DNA of 64,000 nucleotides, from NCBI GenBank assembly GCA_964036665.1, contig OZ038532.1, positions 12,170,537 through 12,234,536 on the forward strand, given 5' to 3'. Below, piece after piece: positions 1 to 29,700 of the stretch (position 1 is its first letter; each line of letters opens with the position of its first letter). Made by a program: the position numbers and the translations under genes. Under the pieces are notes generated by a model. The model saw only the letters and a list, made by a program, of their open reading frames with translations, searched no databases and was not told the DNA's origin. The stretch comes from Gordius sp. MW1 (taxonomy: Eukaryota > Nematomorpha > Gordioida > Gordea > Gordiidae).

Positions 1-245
1 ATCTATTATATAATAAACATAAATAAAAGTTGTTTACTTTTAATTGCTATGCAATTTAACTAGTTATATAATAAACATAAATAAAAGTTGTTTACTTTTA
101 ATTGCTATGCAATTTAACTAGTTTTTGTTATATAATAAACATAGATAAAAGTTGTTTACTTTTAATGCTATGCAATTTAACTAGTTATATAATAAACATA
201 AATAAAAGTTGTTTACTTTTTAATTGCTATGCAATTTAACTAGTT
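1..245. repeat. 60-bp tandem array (4 units) at the start of a repeat-family copy
   Basis: Four consecutive units of about 60 bp, each containing ATAATAAACATAAATAAAAG, then TTGTTTACTTTTAATTGC and TATGCAATTTAACTAGT, with small indels between units. The same unit recurs singly at about 471-530 and 20862-20920, each time beside the ~130-bp satellite, so it belongs to the same dispersed family. The end TGCTATGCAATTTAACTAG is a variant of the family terminus TGCTATGCAATTTATGGG. No coding potential is seen. Confidence 0.9.
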
Positions 246-1245
246 TTGGGGTTAAAATCCCGGAGTTTTTTTGACTCTTATGATTGTTCTTGTTACTATC
301 ATTGATAATAAGAATTTTTGGCCGTCCGCTGGCTGCTGACCAATGAAAAAAATGTCCATTGGCCAAAATGTGAATCTAAATTATTTTTTTCGTTTTTTTT
401 GATTATTATGATTGTTCCTGTTTCTACCATTGCTATTATGACTTTTTGGCCGTCCGCTGGCTGCTGACCAATGTTATATAATAAACATAAATAAAAGTTG
501 TTTACTTCTAATTGCTATGCAATTTAACTAGTTTTTGGGTTAGAATCCCGGAGTTTTTTTGACTCTTCTGATTGTTCTTGTTACTATCATTGATAATAAG
601 ACTTTTTGGCCGTTCGTTGGCTGCTGACCAATGAAAAAAATGACCATAGGCCAAAATGTGAATCCGAGTTTATTTTTTCGTTTTTTTGACTATTATGATT
701 GTTCCTGTTACTACCATTGCTATTATGACTTTTTGGCCGTCCGCTGGCTCCTGACCGATGGAAAAAATGACCATTGGCCAAAATGTGAATCGAAATTATT
801 TTTTTCGTTTTTTTTTGACTATTATGATTGTTCCTGTTCCTACCATTGCTATTATGACTTTTTGGCCGTCCGCTGGCTGCTGACCAATGGAATAAAATGA
901 CCATTGGCCAAAATGTGATTCGAAAACTTTTTTTCGTTTTTTTCTGACTATTATGAATTTATATCCACTTTTACCGTGTCCTGGCTGCTGACCAATGGAA
1001 AAAATGACCATTGGCCAAAATGTGATTCGAAAATGTTTTTTCGTTTTTTTTACTCTTATGAATTTATATCCACTTTTACCGTGTGCTGGCTGCTGACCAA
1101 TGGAAAAAAATGACCATTGGTCAAAGTGAGCATCAAAAAATTTTTTTCCGTTTTTTTTGGCTATCATTGACTTATAGAGTATCTGTTGGTACTGACCAAT
1201 AGAGAAAAAGTCACCATTGGCCAAATTTTTGATTTTTTTAATTAA
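246..1245 (+). repeat. ~130-bp satellite array with a hairpin in every monomer
   Basis: About seven monomers of roughly 100-130 bp. The shared core is TTTTTGGCCGTCCGCTGGCT, then GCTGACCAATGG, an A-rich run, ATGACCATTGGCCAAA, then a T-rich stretch and GACTATTATGATTG. CCAATGG and CCATTGG are inverted copies separated by about 10 nt, so each monomer can form a hairpin. ORFs that cross this array read repeat on both strands and are not genes. The same monomers occur at 10600-10770, 14340-15960, 17100-18180, 20810-21610 and, degraded, near 35830-36010. Confidence 0.9.
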
Positions 1246-1640
1246 AAATTGTTCAAATTCAACAAAACATTTCTCCCAACAATTCTGCAAATTCTTAACA
1301 TTGTGTTGTTTTATAATATAATGTTTGTTAGACCCATAATCAATAAAAACTAATGTAATACGCAACTAGATGCAAACACTAAATCTAACCCTAACCCTTG
1401 CCTATATTACATTTTGCCTTTATTACATTTTGCCTATAATGGAAAATTTGTATAAATAATTAATTAATCATTAGGCATTTAATACCCCCCTATAGGCATT
1501 CTCGCCCCTTCCCACCTTTCTCGCCCATAAATTGCATAGCAAATATGATACATTTATACGAAGTACAGATGAGTCGTCCCCCCTTCCCTTCCCCTCTTCC
1601 CTTCCCTTCTCCCCCTTCCCACGAGGGCCGAAGGCCCGAG
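1246..1640 (+). mobile_element. 3' module of the hairpin-ended repeat family (copy A, whole copy 1-1640)
   Basis: This module follows the satellite in the copies that end at 1640, 16372 and 21987. It contains CTAACCCTAACCC near 1387, CATTAGGCATTTAATACCC, TAGGCATTCTCGCCCCTTCC, the inverted terminus CCCATAAATTGCATAGCA at about 1527-1544, a pyrimidine-rich CCTTCCC tract, and the terminal hairpin GGGCCGAAGGCCC at 1625-1637. The sequence leaves the family consensus directly after CGAG. The fixed order and sharp end show a mobile unit; the resemblance to Helentron-derived DINE/HINE elements is inference. Confidence 0.75.
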
Positions 1641-1713
1641 TTTATATTTTATGTTATATATGTTTTCCCTGGTTCTAAACACATAACTATTGTCATTCCA
1701 ATAAATACTATAA

Positions 1714-2004
1714 ATGGCGGTGGTCAAAATAGAGGAATTCACGGATCAAGTGGACATAGAGGATTGGCTAATGGTTTTAGAAAACGCCATGGAAATTAAA
1801 GAAGTTGCGCCTGAAAACAAGAAGAAATATCTCATAACATTCATTGGCCTCCCTAACCTGAAAAAATTAAAACTTAAGGTATATACTAAGCTTATTAAAT
1901 TGAAAAGGCTTTGTTTATTAATGGTTAAGTACAACATAACAATAAGAGGAACTGAAACATCATATGATAATATGCAACATATCCACAGGATATATAGAAC
2001 ATAA
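1714..2004 (+). pseudogene. gag-like N-terminal fragment of the gypsy relic
   Basis: The frame starts MAVVKIEEFTDQVDIEDWLM shortly after the first LTR remnant and reads about 97 residues. The pattern of an acidic DWL helix followed by KKKYLITFIGLP is typical of gypsy capsid starts, where a short lead is followed by a helical capsid domain. The reading becomes low-complexity and lysine-rich after about residue 50 and then stops, so the capsid is truncated. Assignment rests on position after the LTR and on general gag-like composition. Confidence 0.45.
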
Positions 2005-2904
2005 TAACAAGCGTCATCGACATAAAGTATAATCGTAACATTTCCCTTCGCCGTCTATAAGGCCTAAATTTCTTCTATCAAACGATTCGGGGGTTTTCTA
2101 TTTCTCGCCGAGTTCCTTTGAATGGTCTGACGTTCTGGATCTTCCACGCTTGAGGTCGGAGTAGATGGCCTGTAGGTTGTAGCATTAAGCCAAATAATAA
2201 ATTTTATTTTTATTACCGTGGCAATTAAAATTAAAATTACCCTTGGATTTTATGAATCGCGTTTGGCTGTTCAAGGCCACGCGTGCATTAAGCCAAATTC
2301 AAATGATAGTAGTTTTATTAGCTTACCCATAAAAATTATCCTCCACGCGTTTATTAATAGATTTTAGAATCACGATGATTTCGCTATTGTTAGTTTATCA
2401 TTATGGGTGCTTATCATTACTTCGCTTATCATTATTATTTGTGCTCTATCGTTATATACGCCTAATCTGATTACCTCATCCCTGATCATTATTGTTACTA
2501 CTTTAAATACGAGATGTTGTAATATAAGGTTAGTTGAAAGAGTTGAAATAAATTTTGTAGTCGAAATAAAGTTGAATTGGAAGTCGAATAATCTATTACT
2601 TATCCAATATATGCCTCCCCTTTTTGGAAAGGACTTAACAGCAATAGTTCTTGATAAATAAAATTCTAAAATTATCGACTAATTTACGTTATTAACCAGA
2701 TGGTTCAAAATACAATATAGGTATCAATGGCACTTGTACGATCTCTCAACTGATCACTATGTTTCCGCCTGTTTTTATTTAGCGTATCCACTACGTACGA
2801 CCATGGACCGTTACGTTTCCTACTCATTGTACGAATAATCTCCTTTCCGATCTAGGATTACGCCTTTGTACCATACAGAACCCCTTTCTTTACGTATCCA
2901 CACA

Positions 2905-3380
2905 TCCTCCCTTGATTGCTCAAGTCTTGATGACTTATAGACTGACTCCCCATAATACTATCAGCGTGTCTGCTAGTGAATTAATGTTCAAAATAAGAAT
3001 AAAGTCCTCCTTGGACCAGCTACGTCGATCAGGTAGAGAGATTACAATAGATAATATGTGGAAGCAGAAATATTATCACGATAGGAAGGCTCTTTACCGC
3101 ACCTTTAAGGAAGGAGATAAAGTATGGGTAAAAAATGAAATGGAAAAAGGTTGGCACGCTGGAGTGGTGAATCGCAAAAAGAATGATTGGTCCTACAACG
3201 GGCCGAAGGGTGAGTTAAGCGGAAGCATGCAGGCCAGTTAAGAAGAGCATTGGGAAATGGAACGAAATGGATGGGGTGATGACGAGAGAGAAGTGCGAGA
3301 ACAAGTAACCACGGCAATTAGTCCACGGCCGCAGCGACGACGCCAACCTCCGAGAAGATACGATGAAGAATATTATTAAC
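2905..3380 (+). pseudogene. gypsy integrase C-terminal domain fragment
   Basis: The frame contains LMTYRLTPHNTISVSASELM, then QKYYHDRKALYRTFKEGDKV and WHAGVV, the familiar end of Ty3/gypsy integrases: a helix with the TPH box, a DR-rich segment and the GDKVW small beta-barrel. A basic, proline-rich tail (SPRPQRRRQPPRRYDEEYY) follows in another frame up to a stop at about 3380, so at least one frameshift separates them. The catalytic DDE core is absent. Confidence 0.75.
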
Positions 3381-3495
3381 TTAGGGAGGACTATTGTAAT
3401 ATATTGTTAAGCGTTCCTTGTGTATAAATTTTATGCTACATATGTTTTCCCTGGTTCTAAACGCATTACTATTGTCATTCCAACAAATTTAATAA

Positions 3496-4034
3496 TAAAT
3501 ATACTAGAAATATCTTAAAAAAGACATTATATATGTCTATAGAAATAATAAATTTGGTGTAAAAATGACATTTTCTACACATATTTACTCGAATTTGATT
3601 TGTTTTAGATTAGGAAGAAATTTTTAATTGAGATACATTATAAACAAACATTAGTATTATAGATTTATTAATTTTTAATCTATAATATTAAGTTACAAAC
3701 AGCTATAAAAATAATGTGCAGCGTCTAAGTCTTTAAAACATACGACAGTACAAAATTCAATATGTGAGAAAACATGAATATAATATTGCTTAAATTACAT
3801 ACCCTATAATTTGCGATTGCCACCATACACTAATAGGTCTATGATTGCCACTGAATAATATCTCGTAACTGCTCTAAATGTAACAAAACAACAATAAATT
3901 GTTGAGCATATGATCAAATTCTTACTCTAAATGCACTATTTAAATTATTTAGGGAAATCAATATGAGGCATTATGAGCCGAATGAACACACAGTAAAGAA
4001 ACTTATATAAATGTTTTTCCAAAAATCTTAATAG
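3496..4034. other. AT-rich sequence upstream of the first recognised PI4KB exon
   Basis: I see no coding segment, RNA gene or clear repeat. The region probably belongs to the first PI4KB intron or its upstream DNA, because the exon starting at 4035 opens in mid-codon after an AG and has no in-frame ATG upstream before a stop. Confidence 0.5.
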
Positions 4035-22670
<18,636 letters not shown>

Positions 22671-23702
22671 CCAAACTCCTCCTCCTCCTTTATTTATTAT
22701 TATTATTTATACGCTCTTTTTTTAATCTTTGATACTCCGTTCGCTCAATGCGATTCATTTTATTATTTCGAATAAAAAGACATCGTCTCTCGCTTTAATT
22801 CAAATCAAAATTTTATTTGTTAATTTATATGGCTTAAAGAGGTTTGCCACACTAAAATTATTATTTCACATATGCGCCATTGCCCCTTTTGCGCTGTTTG
22901 GAAAGGTTGAGTTGCTCACAGCCATGGTAATGAGACACATTATATTAGGCCTATAAACTTTAAAATCCATAGTACGGTGGTTAATAAAAAATATGTTTTT
23001 AGATGGGATATGTTTCTTTTCAGATTAAATCTAAAATTTAAAAAAAAACCAACTGTCCCTTATAATGAAAATGGCTAGATGATTATTTAGTAATTAGTAA
23101 ATTTTCTTAGTATACATTTTTAAACTTAGGACATCTAGTAATATAGATTTCAATTTTTTCTTATCTATATGTATATATTATAAAATTTTATAATTAAATT
23201 TTATTTTTTGGTAACAAACATCTGTAACCAAATAATTTTATTATTACCATCTGAGTCAGAACAAATGTATTTATGCTAAACACAAATTGGGGCTTTTCTT
23301 ATTTAAGGTTAAATTAGTAACAAAGGAGCAATTAATAATTTTTTTTATCTCGTTAACAACGCAAATTGTATAATTTTAAAGTTGAGCCTAACCCCGCTAA
23401 ATTCTTCCCTAATTTTGCAATGTTTAAAATTAACAATGCATTGAGTTGAATTATACCGATCATAGGAAAACTATAATTAGTTTTGCCTTCAAAACGGGCT
23501 AATAGACAGTTGTATATTTTCAATATATGTTTTATGTGAATAATAAAATTCAAAACAAACTTTCGAAATTGCTCAGAAACATTAATACAATAATTTGTAA
23601 AAAACTGGTATTAGGGTTACAAAATATACAACCCCGAAATGATAAATCGTTATTAAAATAAATTGACACGTTGTTTTCAAAATCAAAGGTAACAGTAATT
23701 TA
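22671..23702. other. Convergent intergenic region between PI4KB and VPS33A
   Basis: The two stop codons are 1,032 bp apart. AATAAA-type signals follow the PI4KB stop at about 22769 and 22980. No other exon, RNA gene or mobile element is recognised; short frames here are AT-rich noise. Confidence 0.7.
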
Positions 23703-26700
23703 TCAAATCGAATATTCCTGCCTCAATATGTCCAGTAATGAGTTTCCATTTATAATGTTTGAAGTTAGTATAAGATAATTTGTCGAAACTAAAAATTAAA
23801 TAAACATTATGACTCTAAAGGTATACTTTCTTCTTGCTTAAAAAGAAATCTCAAAGCCGAAATTTCACTATATGTTATGCCACCAACCATATAAACTATA
23901 ATATTCTGATGATTGCTGATCTGATTCCCACTATATCCACTCTTAGATGACATTGTTTCAGAATCTTTTTTATCCTCGTCTAAATATCAACAAAGGACAA
24001 ATTGTATAAATTAAAAAGATGATTATAGCTATAATAGGAGACTAATAGACTGCTCGATACCTTTTAAAGTGTTCAAGTTCTTGTATACATCTTCAAAAAT
24101 TTATAAGATGGTTATAAAAATGCCATAATATCGGCTATCCCTTATATATTTATTTTGATACAGTCTTTTAAAGGGGATAAATATTAACATAAATAGCGCA
24201 TCTATAATTGAACTTATTGTTAAAAATGAATTCTGTACAATTAATTTGATTTGAAGAATTCTGGGTTGTTACTTGTTATAAGATTGATGACTATTGACTA
24301 AATACAATCCATCGCGATATAAAAGCTACGTTAATGTTCATGATGGCTGTCGTTTTTGGCAGGCCTTTATATGCCGTTAATAAATAAGTATTGAGCAGTC
24401 TATTAATCGAAGGCTTTAATAATACATGAAAATTATAGTTCACTTATTATGTTTACCTTTGTGAGACATAGGAATGTCGAGAAGTGCGTTATTGGGCGAA
24501 GAATTTTGTTTAAAAGAATTGCTACTATTTATTTGAATACATACATAGTTTGCATGTGATTTATTGTACCGATTTAATAAGGTATCGTCCACATCGACAC
24601 AGCTTGTTCCCAAAGGTGCGTTTAAAGAGGTTTCTTGATAAAAATCTTTCTGAATTTTATAACTAAGCATGCGTTGAATAATTCGAATGGAGAGAGGGGC
24701 GTAGATGCTATGTACGTAGGAAAAATCGTGAGGAAACTATAAACAATATGATCAATATCAAATTGAGCAAAGAATAACAACAAATTATATTCATCTTTAT
24801 TTAACTGGGAAAAGAGATTAAAATTAGTATTACAATAATAATAATTAAATGCATTAATAATGCTCAAATTTCAAGGTTTAAATATGACACAATATAATAT
24901 GAAAAATAAAAAGAAAGCGGAAAATTAGAGATAATTTTTACAAAAATATACACATTAAAAACATCATAACAACAAACCTTTTCATCAGTTTTTTCGACAA
25001 TTAAATTGTATTCCTTAACTAATGAAGCATAATTAATTTTATTAGTTTTGGAATCTTCGTTTATGATGCTAGATTTTTGTAAATTTAATAATAATTTAAG
25101 TTCATCATATCCATATGTCTGTAGTAAATAGTGGAAATTATATAATATTGGCTATTTACTTGAAAGATTTCTTTAAAATATTGCTCGACAGTCTTACTCT
25201 TTAAGCCGTTGTTCGCGAATGATTGAATACATATTAAACGTAAAACCTGAAAGTAACTTTTTACGATTGCATTAGTATTTTTATTACTTTGTTTAAAGGC
25301 TGATGTTTGGCAATGCAGCACGTTATATACGCACTAATTTTATCAGTGTCAATGTTGAGAAGAAATTCTATTATTAAAAACATAATATATGATATAAATT
25401 AAAAGTTGCAATTGGAACTAAGGATTATCAAATCCGTGATACAGAATGACCAAAGCTGAAGCATCAAGATTGTATTATATTTAAAAATAGATACTAAATA
25501 TTAATTTTCCATGGAATACATTTAAGTTAATCTAATAGTTGATTGCGATGTCTAATTAAAATTTCAATAACCATACAAGCAAAAATAAAAACCCTCATCG
25601 ACTTAACAATGATTTATAATAAAGAGGGGTATAAATTAAAAGGCTATATCTTCCAATATAATACATATGGTATATCTATAGTAAAAAAATTACCCTGTTC
25701 TGCTTTTAGTATATTACGAAACTCATGATCCATCAAATCTTTTATCAATTCAGCCAAAGTCGTATCTAGTGTAGGTGCAATGTGGGATAAAATGTAAATT
25801 TTATTTTTATATATATCAAGGTGAACCCGGCAAACGTTGTTTTGACATTTACCCAGGTGTATTAAATTATGTTGGAATTTTAGGGCATATATGATGATAA
25901 AGCGGTTATTGAAGTAAAAATAAAGTTTGATGTCTATATGTTCTTTTTCTATTGTTCTATTTCCGTATACAGTGCGCGTACGAATACTCGAAAACTACTG
26001 GACCGATTTGGCTCGAACAAATCTTAAAACATGCTCCGGAGTGTTAGGAATAAACTGTGAAATTTTGAGCCAAATCGGTCTGGTAGTTTTCCAAAATTGG
26101 TGGCGGCATATATACACACATATATACATAGTTTCATTTTGATATATAAGATATATGTGTAGTCGTAATTTAATTACGAATGGTCAATAGGGATCGCATG
26201 TTCTGCAATAGAGGAAGTTTCTTGACAAAATTTTTGACCTCGCTTACGGTCTTGGCTTGAAACCTTTCCTGTACGATGAACAAACATATGTACTAGTTTA
26301 AACAAATTTTGAATTAATCGCACTATTAGTTATAAAAGGTGAGTCTTGCATAGGCCACCCATAACTTGATTGTATTTTTAAAGATTGTAAGCTAGGGTCG
26401 GCGATAATCCAATATAAATTAAACATTTAATTTAAATAATTTATGCTTTTATTTCTTAAACTAGCGCTATTTTTAAATAATGAACTTCATTTTTAGGCCA
26501 AGGAGTCCACATAGCTAAGCTATTTGTGTAGGCACGTGGCGGGGTAATATATAATATAAATGAGCGTTACGTAAATCTAATTGTATTAAGAATAAACACG
26601 GAAGTAGAGATGTACCTCAAATTGGGCTGAAAGAACTTTCGCCTTGCTGCTTAAATATTGTCCGACAGCATTAAAACTTTTGTCTCGTATTTCGTGATAT

Positions 26701-29700
26701 AATTCATCGGAAGAATTTAAAGTAATCACTTTATTAGCTAAAGTCGAGTCAGGCTTCAGAGTAATTTTGGAAGTTGGGGATGCAGAACCATCTCCATCCA
26801 AATCTTGAGATTGAAGCTTAACGCTTGCTAGGCATGTTGACAAACAAAAAAACAATTTAATGAGCACCATGTATCGAAGATAATAGGCCACAACATCTTA
26901 AATAATGTAAATCTTCGTAAAAATGCCAATATTTACAAACAAGGGATATTGTTGAGTAATCATAAAAACCAAATAGTAACCCTTTAAGACCGGACCCTAG
27001 ATTCCTCCGACAATTATCATAAAACTCGGGATCCCTCAATAATTTTGCATTTAAAGAAAATATAAAAATTTAAGAAAATTTCGAACTAACTGTTTTAAGT
27101 GTCGCTTAGTTCATACGATAAAGTACATTGTTTAACTTGCATCTAGAAGTAATTAAGGGAATAATAAAATGATCATTTTTTGAAATTTTAGCCATTAAAT
27201 AAATTTCAAAAAAATATTGAGTTAGAGGGGGACAGGCGCCCCTCCCTGCCCCCCTGGCTAGGCCCATAGGAGAGCGAGAGGGGCCTACCTACGTCCGGCT
27301 GGCTAGTCATGTTAAGCTTTTGATTAATCTATATAATGTATAATTCTAATAACTTACAACATTTAATACCAATGGCTTCGTCAATAAAACCCTCATATGT
27401 TAATTGAGTGAGAAAGGGGGTAAGTAGATCAGAATTTCTGTCCAAAATCACCAAAATTGTGTCTGAATCAGCTGCTTCATCTTTAACTTTTAAGGAACCG
27501 GTAGGAGATGACAGTAAAGTGTCTTTTAACAAAACGTGAAGTTGCTATAATAAAAAATAAACTAAACACGAAATAACATCAAACCGCGTTATGGATATAT
27601 AAACGAAGTGCTATTTTAAAGTTTTAAAAAAATAGCTTTACTCTAGGTGAAAAAACAAAAAAATATATAATATATAAAAAATATTAAACAAAAACTTTCG
27701 ACAAGTCAGATTATGTGAATAAAATTTGTAGTTTGAACGCTGGTCCATGGTGGCATCGCAATTGCTCGGTACTTCATAGAGCTGGGACAACACGTGCACA
27801 ATCCGTGAAGTACCCCGTTTTATCGCTCATTTAAAGTGCGGGATTTTTTCGATTAGAGGGCAAAGGCAGATTTTATCACAGCATGACAGGCAGAGATTAC
27901 ACAAATTTTATCTAACTTATCTGACTTACAAATTCCCCACCAATTTAATTTAAGGTCATTTAACTTTATCCAGAACCATCCATTATGCTGTCCAAATTTA
28001 AGCCTCTTTCCTAAAAATAAACTTTTTTGATGAATAAAATTAGTTCAAATAGTCAATCTGTGCTAGAGAATTACACGGGTGACCCGAAACCCGACCCGAA
28101 AAAAATTTTAAAATACTTTCGGGTCGGATCGGGTTGAAAATTTTAATATGCTTTCGGGTCGGGTCGGGTGGGGTAGGATTTAAAGTGTCGGGTCAAAGGT
28201 TATGAATCTTACAATGTAAAATACACGGGACATTTCTTTTAAATAATGCTATTATGAATAATATTTTTTAATTAATATCAAAATGTATAATTGAAGAATA
28301 TTCATTCAGTTAATTAAATTCCATTTGTATTAAATCTGATCGTATTAATTTGGACGCCAATTTAAATTTGACTCGTGAAAGGTAAAATATATTAACAAAA
28401 TAATATTTTTAAATGGTATTTAAAGAATGTAAAATGGTAGTTCATTATTAATTTAAATCACATAAATATGTATTCATAATGTTGAACCCCCACACAATAT
28501 TGTAATTCCCCTCCCCTTCGCTAATATCTAAATTTACATGATCCCATTTCTTGATAATACGCTATCTTCGAAATTAACTGTCAATATTTTTGAAACGATA
28601 AACTGGATTATATGGTCTCACAACTGAAGTACTCAAAACTCTACTTAAAAAGAGACTGAAGGCCCTGAAAGAAGCCTGTGACAAGAACTTGTCGATTACC
28701 CCCACCAAAGTCACGAGGCAGAATTCCTATTGTCATTAGGAATCATTTGACTGTTTCGAGGATACGATAGATAAGTTCTAGGATCGCGTCAAAACTCTGG
28801 CCTTAGCCACGTACTATGGATGGCAGGCAGTGACAGGAAAATCTAGAGACTGGGCCGAACGAAATGGTTTAGGTTCATACACAGAACCGGTCAATACGTA
28901 CAAGAGCTACCTTCGCCCACGAATGGAGTATTCGGCTCAATCAAATTCCTTTCGTCAGACTGGTAGGCCTCAAAATCCAAGAAGGGCGCCCCCGCCAAGA
29001 AAGAAAGGGGCGCCTGAGGATAGGGCGTAGGGAGTACGTCAGGAAGGTGGCGACGACCCTCGGCAGCGGTGTATATCCGCCGAGGTCAGTGGGGGACAAA
29101 CGGATTCCTGGCTGGCTAACTAACATCACCTCGATAGCCAGGAATCTCGCCATGAATACGATCTCCCCTGACGATGGTCCGGATATAGAGGAGCCCGATC
29201 CGCCCTTTATCACGTCGCCACCCGCTCCAACCAATGTGCCGAAACACCTCCTAAACGATTGGACAGTCGTGGGCCCTGATGGCGAGGACCCACCAATCAT
29301 CAGCGAACCGTCGAACATCCCCGTATTCCCCCACCTCCCCATCTCCAATTTTTCTCACTCCACCTTCATTCACCCTCTCAACATCACAACCCTTATCTGC
29401 CCCCATCATACACAATCATCGTTCACCCGTAAAGTCGCCCCATGGTTTCAAGCCCCTATATAATAGAAGAGCCATAGCAGGGAATGGTGGTAGATATTTT
29501 GTCCCCAACCGAGTACATCCAATATCGAGAGAACACAGACCCCTGGCCTTTGAAGTGATAGACTCCGAGATAGTACGAGAATTAACATCAACGATTTCCT
29601 CATCAATGTACTTCACACCCAAAGGCGATGGGAGTCCAGACTGATAGCTGACCTAGGCACAGTATCCAAAAACTTCATCAAATACCCCTTTTCCCTCAAA

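Larger units (their letters stand above)
1641..3495 (+). mobile_element. Internally deleted Ty3/gypsy LTR retrotransposon relic
   Basis: Two direct copies of about 60 bp, both containing ATGTTTTCCCTGGTTCTAAA and TATTGTCATTCCAA, lie at about 1655-1708 and 3438-3485 and bracket a gag-like start (1714) and an integrase C-terminus (ending about 3378). The copies are best read as LTR remnants. No protease, reverse transcriptase or RNase H is visible between them, and 2005-2900 carries no recognisable protein, so the element is a deletion derivative. It abuts the terminal hairpin of the preceding repeat copy. Confidence 0.6.

Noticed and set aside
1..245. CRISPR-like regular repeats
   Set aside because: Units are contiguous with no unique spacers, in a eukaryotic repeat element.
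796..1365. 189-residue - strand frame and similar frames at 15446-16003 and 14769-15116
   Set aside because: They translate satellite monomers repeatedly (HFGQWSFFSIGQQP-type text) in several frames and strands; no sign of selection for protein.
1383..1400. Telomere-like CTAACCCTAACCC (also near 16107 and, altered, 21760)
   Set aside because: Only two units each, always at the same place in the repeat family; an internal sequence, not a telomere.
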